From Nitrososphaerota archaeon (GTDB lineage Archaea; Thermoproteota; Nitrososphaeria; Nitrososphaerales; CADDZS01), in contig JAPCJU010000013.1 of assembly GCA_027886795.1 (NCBI GenBank), positions 1-13,259 of the forward strand: a DNA stretch of 13,259 nt, written 5' to 3'. The position numbers and the translations under genes are program-made. This document shows positions 1 to 6,334 of the stretch, piece after piece (within the stretch, counting starts at the first letter, position 1; the number at the start of each line of letters is the position of its first letter). The notes beneath the pieces are model-generated. The model was not told the DNA's origin. It saw only the letters and a list, made by a program, of their open reading frames with translations, and did no database searches.

Positions 1-944
1 AAACAAAAGGAGTGTGTCTGTAGCGTGCTGCAAGACGGAACGCTGTATCTTGTCCGACCTCCTTTCAGACCAGCAATGTGCTCGACCTGATATTTTGTTA
101 TCGACTGCTTAAAGTCTGGAGCTTTGGGAAAAAGCGCCATAATGTCGTCCACTGTCTTGCCAACTGCAAGGAGATACGTCGTCATAAGAAATCTGCCATA
201 ATGGGGAACGTTCTGGCCCTTCTCTAACAAGTTGAGCGCCTCCTTGACGCAAGGAGGAAAGTTTTCCGGGCTCACATTGATTACCGCGAAGGTGCTCCTC
301 GGAGGAGGCGGGGCAATCTGAATCAACTTTTTGACTCTACTGTCTAGAGCGGGGGGAAGCTTTGGAATGTTTACCCCGTTTAGTCGTTGCATGATGAGGT
401 CCCTTATCTCTTCTCTTATCAATCGAATGAGATCCTGTTGGGAGACGAACACTTTGCCATTTTGTACGATCCTGTTTACAAGCTTCCACTCCGGTTTGCG
501 AAATTGGACGGCTCTCGTTACGTAATCTTCAACTGTGATCTTGAATTTTGGAAAGGTATTCTCAATGCTTCGTTCCAATCTTATTCCCAAAAAATTCTGG
601 AAAATATCCTCTATCATCTTGTCATTCTTTTCCTGTTTCAGAAATGATTCAACCCGCAAAGCCTCTGCGAGTGCGTATCTGTTCATCAGATGATCCAATT
701 TCGTAGATTTGACGAGCATCAGTGAAACAGGAAACGACATAATCTCGACCTCGCGACTCTGTCCCGTTTTGTCAGAAACTTTGCCAGGACTGATTGCCTC
801 TGTGACTCGCTGCTCTGCCCGATCCAACACTTTATTGTAATCAGGATTCGTCAGATCAGTGATCGAAATTCCCTGAGCTCTTATGAAATCCCCGGCCTCA
901 GGGAGGAATGTGTATTTCGCTAAATCGTCGCTGCCAAACTGCAT
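1..944 (-). CDS. priL: DNA primase large subunit PriL (C-terminus cut by window edge)
   Basis: This is the large, non-catalytic subunit of the archaeal replicative primase. It pairs with PriS to make RNA/DNA primers. The visible 314 codons begin at the ATG at 944-942. An in-frame TAA lies 10 codons upstream, so only a nearby TTG could extend it. Residues 1-200 form the helical N-terminal domain that contacts PriS. From about residue 215 the Fe-S domain begins: NFPPCVKEALNLLEKG, then HYGRFLMTTYLL, then GLKGGRTRYSVPSCSTLQTHSFC. Cys232, Cys305 and Cys314 match three of the four cysteines that hold the 4Fe-4S cluster in this family, and the fourth should lie just outside the window. An AP-rich linker (IAPPPPRS, near residue 210) joins the domains. 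The gene lies 81 bases downstream of moaE on the same strand, so it may be co-transcribed or have its own promoter. There is no functional link to the moa genes. Confidence 0.93.
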   Translation of the reverse strand, partial: MQFGSDDLAKYTFLPEAGDFIRAQGISITDLTNPDYNKVLDRAEQRVTEAISPGKVSDKTGQSREVEIMSFPVSLMLVKSTKLDHLMNRYALAEALRVESFLKQEKNDKMIEDIFQNFLGIRLERSIENTFPKFKITVEDYVTRAVQFRKPEWKLVNRIVQNGKVFVSQQDLIRLIREEIRDLIMQRLNGVNIPKLPPALDSRVKKLIQIAPPPPRSTFAVINVSPENFPPCVKEALNLLEKGQNVPHYGRFLMTTYLLAVGKTVDDIMALFPKAPDFKQSITKYQVEHIAGLKGGRTRYSVPSCSTLQTHSFC

Positions 945-979
945 TTTCTGACTATCTCGTTGCTGACTCAATTACGATG

Positions 980-1006
980 CCTTAACGTCGTACATCAACG
1001 TTAGGG
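980..1006. repeat. Inverted repeat between moaE and priL
   Basis: On the plus strand, CCTTAACGT (980-988) and ACGTTAGGG (998-1006) are inverted around a 9-base spacer. Eight of nine positions pair, with one T-G mismatch next to the perfect TAACGT/ACGTTA core. It lies in the 81-base gap between the moaE stop and the priL ATG. No T-run follows on the minus strand, so it does not look like a terminator. It could be an operator for priL or an RNA stem in the transcript. This is seen only as sequence symmetry; the function is a guess. Confidence 0.4.
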
Positions 1007-1025
1007 TTGCTCACTTAAGCGGCGC

Positions 1026-1472
1026 TCAGGTTATCCAGGCCGATGTTCCTTCTGAATAAACTTCTTTCTTGAAAAGTGCGGGCTCTTTCTTGTACCTCTC
1101 CACCGCCTCTCTCAACGCCGAGAAGCCCTCAGATCTTCTCGATGATGCAACCAAAACCATGACGACCGGCTCTCCTGGCGAGAAACGCCCGACACCGTGA
1201 ACTATCAAAATGTTTGTTAGGCCATATTTTTTCTTCGTGTCACTTGCTATCTTGTTGAGAACATTATCGGCATGTTTTTCGTACGATTCTATTATCAGAG
1301 ATCTGATTTTCTTTTTTCCATCCGCGCTTTCTAATCTTGCAACCCCAAGAAAGCTCGTGACAGATCCGGTGTTATTACTGAGCTCATCCAGAAAGCTAGA
1401 GTAAATTTTGCCGAAGTTCAATTTTCTCTTTGGAAAAACACCAGATGAAATTCCAAGAATTCCCTTTTTCAC
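1026..1472 (-). CDS. moaE: Molybdopterin synthase catalytic subunit MoaE
   Basis: This is the large subunit of molybdopterin synthase, which with thiocarboxylated MoaD inserts two sulfurs into cyclic pyranopterin monophosphate in the cytoplasm. The protein is 148 residues, near the family's usual 140-150. Family landmarks run in order: GVARLES (Arg46, aligned to the catalytic Arg39 of E. coli MoaE), ESYEKHA, HGVGRFSPGE, SSRRSEGFSA (Arg113, E. coli Arg104), and ERYKKEPALFKKE. That last segment carries Lys128 and Lys135, spaced exactly like catalytic Lys119 and Lys126. Two usual histidine-arginine pairs are changed: the first HR reads HG and the second reads RR. The C-terminus stops soon after SAWIT, without the tail of the bacterial protein. 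The start is GTG at 1472-1470, supported by GGAGAA about nine bases upstream. It follows moaB by 31 bases. Confidence 0.92.
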   Translation of the reverse strand: MKKGILGISSGVFPKRKLNFGKIYSSFLDELSNNTGSVTSFLGVARLESADGKKKIRSLIIESYEKHADNVLNKIASDTKKKYGLTNILIVHGVGRFSPGEPVVMVLVASSRRSEGFSALREAVERYKKEPALFKKEVYSEGTSAWIT

Positions 1473-1503
1473 GAGAAGCTATTCTCCAAATAACAATTGA
1501 TCG

Positions 1504-2055
1504 CTACGGCTTACTTTTCGAGATGAAAACGGCGTGAGGAAGTTCCTTTAGGACGAGATCCATTCCAACCTTGGCCGCGTCGGGCGATCCGGGCAAGCAA
1601 TAAACCAATTTGGAATCAATTGTCCCAGCGATAGCTCTAGTCATCAGCGCGGCAGATCCGATCGAATCATAACTCAATTGCCTAAAGATCTCCCCAAATC
1701 CATCCAGTCTTTTGTCTATCAATGGTAAGACAGCTTCAATCGTGACGTCCCTTGGTGAAAGTCCTGTGCCGCCGAGAAATATTGTCGCGTCGCAATCGTT
1801 TTCATACAATGATTTGAAAAGTGACAATCTGACCATGGGCTTGCTGTCATCAATTATCTGGTGCGAGAAAGCATGACCTGCTTTTTGGCAAAGATCCTTG
1901 GCAATCTCCCCGGAATCGTCATCTAAGTTCGGATCTCGATATCTGCTAGAGCTCACCGTGAAAAGAGCAATTTTCAACTTTTTTGGAGAATCGTGTCTGT
2001 GAGACGTTACAGCGGCCGATTTTTCTCCGCCATCATGTTTTGACTCCAAATTCAA
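1504..2055 (-). CDS. moaB: Molybdenum cofactor protein MoaB (MPT adenylyltransferase type)
   Basis: This is a MoaB/Mog-family protein of 183 residues. Archaeal MoaB activates molybdopterin by adenylylation before MoeA inserts molybdate. The Rossmann-like domain begins around residue 25 (KLKIALFTVSSSRY). It contains DDDSGE (46-50 region), the molybdopterin-binding signature GGTGLSPRDVTIEAV (95-109), DGFGEIFRQLS (118-128, with the acidic residue expected at the active site), a Ser/Arg-rich TRAIAG (139-144) and LPGSPDAAK (154-162). About 25 polar residues precede the conserved domain. The start is the TTG at 2055-2053, which overlaps the moaC TGA in a TTGA junction, so translation is probably coupled to moaC. 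No ATG lies between it and the conserved domain. The family cannot be split cleanly into MoaB and MogA by eye, but archaea generally use the MoaB form. Confidence 0.92.
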   Translation of the reverse strand: MNLESKHDGGEKSAAVTSHRHDSPKKLKIALFTVSSSRYRDPNLDDDSGEIAKDLCQKAGHAFSHQIIDDSKPMVRLSLFKSLYENDCDATIFLGGTGLSPRDVTIEAVLPLIDKRLDGFGEIFRQLSYDSIGSAALMTRAIAGTIDSKLVYCLPGSPDAAKVGMDLVLKELPHAVFISKSKP

Positions 2056-2516
2056 CTTCGACCCTTGGTTTTCTTCACGACATGGATATTTTCAATTCGC
2101 GCATCCGGATATTGGCCGTTGGAGTCTTTCTCATATTTTTTCACAACGTCCCAAATATTGAGCAGCGCGCAGGTAACGGAATTCAGGGCCTCCATTTCAA
2201 CTCCAGTTTTGCTCTCTGCGAGTACATCGATCCGTGCCGTAATCGAATCGGCATTCTTGGAGAATTTCACGTTTACAGCTTGAATAGGGATCTGATGGCA
2301 GAGCATTAATGTGGAAGGGGTTGACTTGACCGCCTGGATCGCACCGACTGATGCTATTTGCAAAGGATCGCCCTTTTCGATTTTGCCTTCTTCAATCAAC
2401 TCAATTGTCGACCTTCTCAAAATTATTGTGCCCTCGGCAATCGCCTGCCTCCTAACAGAACCTTTTTGTGAAATATCGACCATTTTAGGAAAGTTTTCTT
2501 TCATTTCTACAGACAT
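2052..2516 (-). CDS. moaC: Cyclic pyranopterin monophosphate synthase MoaC
   Basis: MoaC converts the MoaA product 3',8-cyclo-7,8-dihydro-GTP to cyclic pyranopterin monophosphate, early in molybdenum cofactor synthesis. The 154 residues cover the whole family: MVDISQKGSVRRQAIAEG (12-29), KGDPLQIASVGAIQAVKSTP (48-67), LCHQIPIQAV (72-81, with active-site His74), KTGVEMEALNSV (103-114), and WDVVKKYEKD (122-131). In that last segment Asp123 and Lys126 have the spacing of the catalytic Asp128/Lys131 pair of E. coli. The usual LCHP reads LCHQ. The start is ATG at 2516-2514. An upstream TTTTTAAG on the minus strand (2554-2561) could be its TATA box. moaA is not in the window. It is the first gene of moaC-moaB-moaE, divergent from the MoaD-type gene. 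Confidence 0.95.
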   Translation of the reverse strand: MSVEMKENFPKMVDISQKGSVRRQAIAEGTIILRRSTIELIEEGKIEKGDPLQIASVGAIQAVKSTPSTLMLCHQIPIQAVNVKFSKNADSITARIDVLAESKTGVEMEALNSVTCALLNIWDVVKKYEKDSNGQYPDARIENIHVVKKTKGRS

Positions 2517-2609
2517 TCGCTGAATGGTTTGTTCGCTGAATAATTATGTTTGCCCTTAAAAATCACAGGAAAACGATTATACTCAACGCCCTTACTTGGA
2601 TCATTAGAA
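2517..2609. promoter_or_regulatory. Divergent promoter region between moaC and moaD
   Basis: This 93-base AT-rich gap separates moaC (minus) from the MoaD-type gene (plus). The stretch CTTAAAAA at 2554-2561 reads TTTTTAAG on the minus strand, about 38-45 bases before the moaC ATG, and suits a TATA box with a short leader. On the plus strand TTATAC at 2577-2582 sits 28-33 bases before the moaD ATG, suiting leaderless initiation. Neither gene has a clear Shine-Dalgarno sequence here. Shared control of the two molybdopterin transcripts is an inference from the layout. Confidence 0.5.
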
Positions 2610-2909
2610 ATGGCTCTGGTAAAGATTCGTTACTTTGGAATCTTGAGGGAAATCTCCCGTAAGAAAGAAGAGGATATTGAAATCGATAACTCTTCAACGG
2701 CGCTAGACCTAATTGAAATCATTTCATCCAAAAATGGTCCGAAGTTCAGAAACTTTGTTTTTGAAAAAAATGGTAAGCTGAATGAGGGATTAGCGTTCGC
2801 AGTGAACGGGTACTCGATCGATAGATCTAAATTATCGAAAACCAAGTGTTACAACATTACAGAATTTGTGATACTGCCGCCCATTAGCGGCGGTCGAATG
2901 AAGCATTGA
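2610..2909 (+). CDS. moaD: MoaD/ThiS-family sulfur carrier with a C-terminal extension after Gly-Gly
   Basis: This is a ubiquitin-fold sulfur carrier of 99 residues, most likely the small subunit of molybdopterin synthase, given divergent moaC/moaB/moaE. It has the MoaD opening VKIRYFGILREISRKKEEDIEID (4-26), LAFAVNGYSID in the middle, and the family ending EFVILPPISGG (85-95). In MoaD the terminal glycine is adenylylated and becomes the thiocarboxylate, so the chain normally stops at Gly-Gly. Here RMKH follows before the TGA, and this tail must be removed for the carrier to work. Pseudomonas QbsE, trimmed by the JAMM peptidase QbsD, is a known precedent. The start is the ATG at 2610. A TTG at 2550 could add 20 residues, but these lie before the conserved fold and over the putative promoter. 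A general sulfur or protein-modifier role is possible. Confidence 0.85.
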   Translation: MALVKIRYFGILREISRKKEEDIEIDNSSTALDLIEIISSKNGPKFRNFVFEKNGKLNEGLAFAVNGYSIDRSKLSKTKCYNITEFVILPPISGGRMKH

Positions 2910-2996
2910 CTGGTTCGGCATTGCTTATGGTTGCTGCGGAATTTATTCCGTGAACGTTTTTTTACCCGAAATTTCAGGAAAAAGATCGTTAGCAAA

Positions 2997-3332
2997 TTGA
3001 GTAGCGCTCTGAAAGCCCAGAAGGGCGACACAGTGTCTCTGCATTATGTCGGAAAGTACGTCGGTGGACAGGTTTTCGATACTTCGATAGAGTCCGAAGC
3101 AAGAAAACACGGCATGTATACTCCTGCGAGGGATTACAAACCGCTGCAAGTGAATTTGGGAGCGGGACAGGTCATTCTTGGATTTGAAGAAGCCATCCTT
3201 GGGATGGCAATCAATGAAGAAAAGGAAGTAACAATCCCTCCGGAAAAGGCGTATGGAAAAACAGGAAGACACCCGATGGCCGGGAAAACTCTCGTATTCA
3301 AGCTCAAGGTCACCAACATAAAGCGGAAGTAA
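2997..3332 (+). CDS. Small FKBP-type peptidyl-prolyl cis-trans isomerase
   Basis: This is an FK506-binding-protein-type prolyl isomerase and chaperone, cytosolic, 111 residues. Seen in order: KGDTVSLHYVGKYVGGQVFDTS (9-30), the archaeal insert EARKHGMYTPARDYKPL (34-50), GAGQVILGFEEAILGM (55-70), and VTIPPEKAYG (78-87). It ends HPMAGKTLVFKLKVTNI. Counterparts of ligand-pocket residues of FKBP12 are present (Tyr17, Phe27, Asp28, Ile60, Phe63 for the usual Trp, Tyr86, Phe101). Archaeal relatives usually carry an insert-in-flap chaperone domain after AYG. Here only KTGR separates AYG from HPMAGKTL, so the domain is absent. I chose the TTG at 2997 because it places the conserved fold near the N-terminus and TTTTTTTA (2957-2964) lies about 35 bases upstream. 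The frame is open back to a TTG at 2931, which would add 22 basic residues. Confidence 0.9.
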   Translation: MSSALKAQKGDTVSLHYVGKYVGGQVFDTSIESEARKHGMYTPARDYKPLQVNLGAGQVILGFEEAILGMAINEEKEVTIPPEKAYGKTGRHPMAGKTLVFKLKVTNIKRK

Positions 3333-3341
3333 TGCCCTAAA

Positions 3342-3370
3342 CACTTCCTCGTTGCCGAAGTGGTTTTTTT
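3342..3370 (+). terminator. Hairpin plus T-run after the FKBP gene
   Basis: CACTTC (3342-3347) and GAAGTG (3357-3362) form a 6-base-pair stem with a 9-base loop. GG and seven T follow at 3364-3370, ten bases after the FKBP stop. The T-run alone fits archaeal termination, and the stem makes the region look like an intrinsic terminator. It separates the FKBP gene from the convergent aldehyde dehydrogenase gene. The T-run serves only the plus strand; the opposite strand reads as A. Confidence 0.6.
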
Positions 3371-3380
3371 GGGGGAGAGA

Positions 3381-4961
3381 TTACGAGTAAATGGTTTGGC
3401 TCTGTTCCCGAAGGAACTGCTGCAAGTAGTATGGACCTCCCGCTCCTTTTCCGCTTGACCCGCTGCGTTTCCATCCTACAAAGGACTGATTTCCAACCAT
3501 CGCTCCTGTCGTTGACCCAGATACCCTATTAGCGTAGACCACTCCCGCTTCGACCCGCTGGAAATACTCGTCGATTTCTTTTCGGTCGTTTGAAAATATT
3601 CCAGAAGTAAGCCCATAGTCAACTGCATTCACCCTCTCGATCGCCTCGTTAAGATTCGAGTAAGTTTCGACAGTTAGAATGGGGACGAAAAGTTCCGTCT
3701 TTACGAGATGGTTGTTCTTCGGAATGTCAACAATTATGGTCGGCTCTACAAAATAACCCCTTGACATTCCATCGTTCTTGAGGACTCTTCCACCATAGGC
3801 GATTTTTGCACTTTTTCGTGCTTCCTCAATGTAACTCTGATAATTCTTGTATGCGGCTTCGTTAATCAAAGGCCCCATGAACACCTCCTTCTTAGTCGGG
3901 TCGCCTATTTTTAGCTCCGCAGTTTTCAATATCAGGTTGTCAACGAACTCGTCTTTGATCTTCTCGTTGACGTAAACCCTGGAGCATGCACTGCATTTTT
4001 GACCGCCGAAACCAAACGAACCTCGCATCACACCCTCAACCGCCTTATCGATGTCTGACTTCTCCGATACAACCGTCGCGTTCTTCCCGCCCATCTCAGC
4101 GATGAAGGGTCTGGGAGAAGCTTTTTCGAATTCTGCAAGGGACTTCGATCCGACATCCCACGAACCGGTGAACACAACTCCCTGAATTTCACGATTTTCA
4201 ATCAACTCGGAACCAACCGTTGATCCGGGGCCTGTCACAAAATTGATCACGCCTTCCGGCACTCCGGCGCTTTCCAAAATCCTGACCAATTCGTAGGAGA
4301 GTAGAGGCGTGTCCGAAGCAGGTTTTAGGACAATCGTATTGCCGCAGATGCTTGCTCCCGAGCTCATTCCAGTAGCTATCGCGAATGGAAAGTTGAAGGG
4401 AGCGATAACACTCCACACTCCATAAGGCCGCATAACTGATTTCGTTCCCTCGCTTGAAAGAGTGTGCCCCATTTCCGTTTCAAACCCCTTGTTGATTTCG
4501 AGTTGTTCCGAATAGTACCTCATGAAATCGATGCCCTCGTCGACGTCAGCCATAGCCTCAAATCTGTTCTTCCCATTCTCGAAGGTCATCTCTGCAGCAA
4601 GTTTGAATTTTAACTGCGAGGCAATGTCTCCGGCTAGCCGGTATATCCTCACCCTTTCACTGTAGGACGTCAGTGACCATTTTTCGAAGGCTCTTTTCGC
4701 AGAATCTATCGCCTCCTTTGCATGTCCTCTGTTGCCTTTCTGAAATCGTCCAACCACCAGATAGATGTCAGATGGGGAGGTGTCGTCAAAGGTACCATCG
4801 GCAGAGTTGATTTCCTTGCCACCAATTATCATTGGATATGTTTTTCCCAACTCTTTCCTGAATTTCTCGACGGCGTTTTCGTAAGAAGAATGAAACTCGT
4901 TCTCACGTCCCGAAGCTTTGAATTTTGCAAACGTGTTTTCGTTTTGGAACAATTTCTTCAC
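3381..4961 (-). CDS. pruA: 1-pyrroline-5-carboxylate dehydrogenase (L-glutamate gamma-semialdehyde dehydrogenase) type
   Basis: This is an NAD(P)-dependent aldehyde dehydrogenase of 526 residues. The P5C dehydrogenase subgroup oxidises glutamate semialdehyde to glutamate in proline, ornithine and arginine breakdown. Subgroup marks are the ~40-residue N-terminal extension, TFENGKNRFEAMADVDEGIDF (about 126-146), PFNFPFAIATG with Asn189, FIAEMGGKN with general-base Glu289, GFGGQKCSACSR with catalytic Cys323, and TTGAMVGNQSFVGWKRSG (484-501). The C-terminus GGPYYLQQFLREQSQT is typical. The start is GTG at 4961-4959, with an in-frame TAA four codons upstream; the N-terminal extension supports the full length. 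No proline dehydrogenase gene is nearby. The gene stands alone, convergent with FKBP and divergent from the acyltransferase. It could act on another semialdehyde; the subgroup call rests on motifs read by eye. Confidence 0.88.
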   Translation of the reverse strand: MKKLFQNENTFAKFKASGRENEFHSSYENAVEKFRKELGKTYPMIIGGKEINSADGTFDDTSPSDIYLVVGRFQKGNRGHAKEAIDSAKRAFEKWSLTSYSERVRIYRLAGDIASQLKFKLAAEMTFENGKNRFEAMADVDEGIDFMRYYSEQLEINKGFETEMGHTLSSEGTKSVMRPYGVWSVIAPFNFPFAIATGMSSGASICGNTIVLKPASDTPLLSYELVRILESAGVPEGVINFVTGPGSTVGSELIENREIQGVVFTGSWDVGSKSLAEFEKASPRPFIAEMGGKNATVVSEKSDIDKAVEGVMRGSFGFGGQKCSACSRVYVNEKIKDEFVDNLILKTAELKIGDPTKKEVFMGPLINEAAYKNYQSYIEEARKSAKIAYGGRVLKNDGMSRGYFVEPTIIVDIPKNNHLVKTELFVPILTVETYSNLNEAIERVNAVDYGLTSGIFSNDRKEIDEYFQRVEAGVVYANRVSGSTTGAMVGNQSFVGWKRSGSSGKGAGGPYYLQQFLREQSQTIYS

Positions 4962-5098
4962 TTTGGTTGTTTAGTGTTAATGAGAGGAGCTGACTATCAA
5001 ATAAGTTTTGAACGAAGAGTCGTGAACTATCTATGGGAGAACTCTTTTTACAACACTTATGATTATTTTTATCATTCAGGGAAACGGCGAACAGCGAT
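4962..5098. promoter_or_regulatory. Divergent promoter region, aldehyde dehydrogenase / acyltransferase
   Basis: This is a 137-base AT-rich gap. On the plus strand TATTTTTAT at 5064-5072 lies 27-35 bases before the ATG at 5099, a good position for a TATA box with a nearly leaderless transcript. It is framed by an inverted pair, ATGAT (5059-5063) and ATCAT (5071-5075), which could be an operator. On the minus strand CTTATTTG (about 5001-5008) lies 40-47 bases before the dehydrogenase GTG and may be its box. No clear Shine-Dalgarno sequence precedes either start. Joint regulation of the two enzymes is possible but not shown. Confidence 0.45.
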
Positions 5099-6334
5099 AT
5101 GGAAACAACTCAGGTGAAAGGTAATGAATTGGAACAAGGAAAATGGGCCGGTGACGGTTATTGGGTTAGCAACTACAACTTTGACGAGGACGTTATTTCG
5201 AAACTTCATTTTCCGAAGGAGGTCATTTTTCATGATGTCACACTTAGAGATGGGGAGCAGACGCCTGGTGTCGTTCTTAGAAAGAACGAAAAAATTGAGA
5301 TCGCCCGAAAACTGGACGAGGTGCGAATTCACAGAATCGAAGCTGGTATGCCGGTCGTTTCCCAAGACGATTTTGACGCCGTGAAGGAGATAGCTCACCT
5401 CGGCCTCGATGCCAAGGTTGTGGCGTTCTCTCGGCTGGTGAAAGAGGATATTGAGACTGCGCTACGCTGCGATGTAGAAGGAATAATCTGCGAGGGCCCA
5501 GTCGGAGTTCCGAAGCTAAAACAGTTCAATTGGTCAAACGAGCAAGTCATCGACAGGGCGGTAGATGCAATAGACTTCGCCAAAAAGCACGGGCTGTGGA
5601 CTGCTTTTTTCGGGGTTGATGGTTCACGATCCGATTTTTCTTTCTACAAAGAATTGCTTCAAGAGGTTTCGGAAAAGTGTCATCCTGATTCTTTCGTTGT
5701 TGTTGATACATTTGGTTGCGCCTCTCCAGAAGGGTTCGGCAAGCTCGTTTCAGAAGTGCGAGCTTCCGTGAAGGAACCGCTTGAAGTCCATACCCACAAC
5801 GATTTTGGTTTGGGGATTGCTACAGCTCTTGCAGGAATCCAAAATGGTGCGTCTGTCGTTCATACTTCGGTCAATGGAATTGGCGAAAGATCAGGCAATG
5901 CAAGTTTTGAAGAAATGGCAGTGTCACTAAGATTTCTATACGGCCAGCCCGTAAGATTTGACTTTTCTAAATTCAAGGAGTTATCCAATCTTGTTCAGAG
6001 AGACTCGAAAGTTCCTCTTGCACCGAACAAGCCGGTTGTTGGAGATCGTGTTTTCACGAGAGAGGCCGGGATATCTATCGCGGGCTGGATGAAGTACAAT
6101 CTCGGGTCAGAATCGTACCTGCCGGAGCTTGTTGGAAATAAGCACGGAGTGTTCGTTGGAAAGAAATCCGGGACTCATTCCATCGAATGGAAAATGAAGG
6201 AGCTCGGTATTCATGCAACGGACGATCAGATAATCAAGATCCTAGCGGAGGTCAAGAAAAGATCTGAGGAGAAGAAATCAAACATCGAAGATGACGAGTT
6301 CAGATCGATCGTGAAGTCCGTTGTATCGGACTAA
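5099..6334 (+). CDS. DRE-TIM acyltransferase (homocitrate/isopropylmalate/citramalate synthase-like), substrate unresolved
   Basis: This is a metal-dependent Claisen-condensing enzyme of the DRE-TIM family, which joins acetyl-CoA to a 2-oxo acid. It has 411 residues. The TIM barrel starts near 40 with FHDVTLRDGEQTPGV (44-58; Asp46, Arg50, Asp51, Gln54). Metal ligands appear in HTHNDFGLG (231-239), followed by SVNGIGERSGNASFEE (257-272). The C-terminal part, GISIAGWMKYNLGS, LVGNKHGVFVGKKSGTHSIEW and a helical end, resembles NifV/homocitrate-synthase-type proteins. The LeuA feedback domain is absent. The segment that in LeuA or NifV usually reads like S-D-I-H reads EGPVGVPKLKQFNWS (132-146), and the next strand is FFGVDGSRSDFSF. 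The 2-oxo acid therefore cannot be assigned. The start is ATG at 5099, with a TATA-like box ~30 bases upstream. The stop overlaps the coxG stop on the other strand. Confidence 0.87.
   Translation: METTQVKGNELEQGKWAGDGYWVSNYNFDEDVISKLHFPKEVIFHDVTLRDGEQTPGVVLRKNEKIEIARKLDEVRIHRIEAGMPVVSQDDFDAVKEIAHLGLDAKVVAFSRLVKEDIETALRCDVEGIICEGPVGVPKLKQFNWSNEQVIDRAVDAIDFAKKHGLWTAFFGVDGSRSDFSFYKELLQEVSEKCHPDSFVVVDTFGCASPEGFGKLVSEVRASVKEPLEVHTHNDFGLGIATALAGIQNGASVVHTSVNGIGERSGNASFEEMAVSLRFLYGQPVRFDFSKFKELSNLVQRDSKVPLAPNKPVVGDRVFTREAGISIAGWMKYNLGSESYLPELVGNKHGVFVGKKSGTHSIEWKMKELGIHATDDQIIKILAEVKKRSEEKKSNIEDDEFRSIVKSVVSD

Noticed and set aside
331..647. Two plus-strand open frames inside the priL region
   Set aside because: They lie opposite the continuous PriL frame, whose conserved Fe-S motifs are unmistakable, and they show no family features.
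1983..2309. A 108-residue plus-strand frame over moaC/moaB
   Set aside because: It is a shadow of two well-conserved genes on the other strand and lacks its own signals.
2957..2963. T7 run after moaD as a terminator
   Set aside because: It has no stem and lies where a TATA box for the FKBP start at 2997 would be expected, so I treat it as a promoter element rather than a terminator; the evidence is weak either way.
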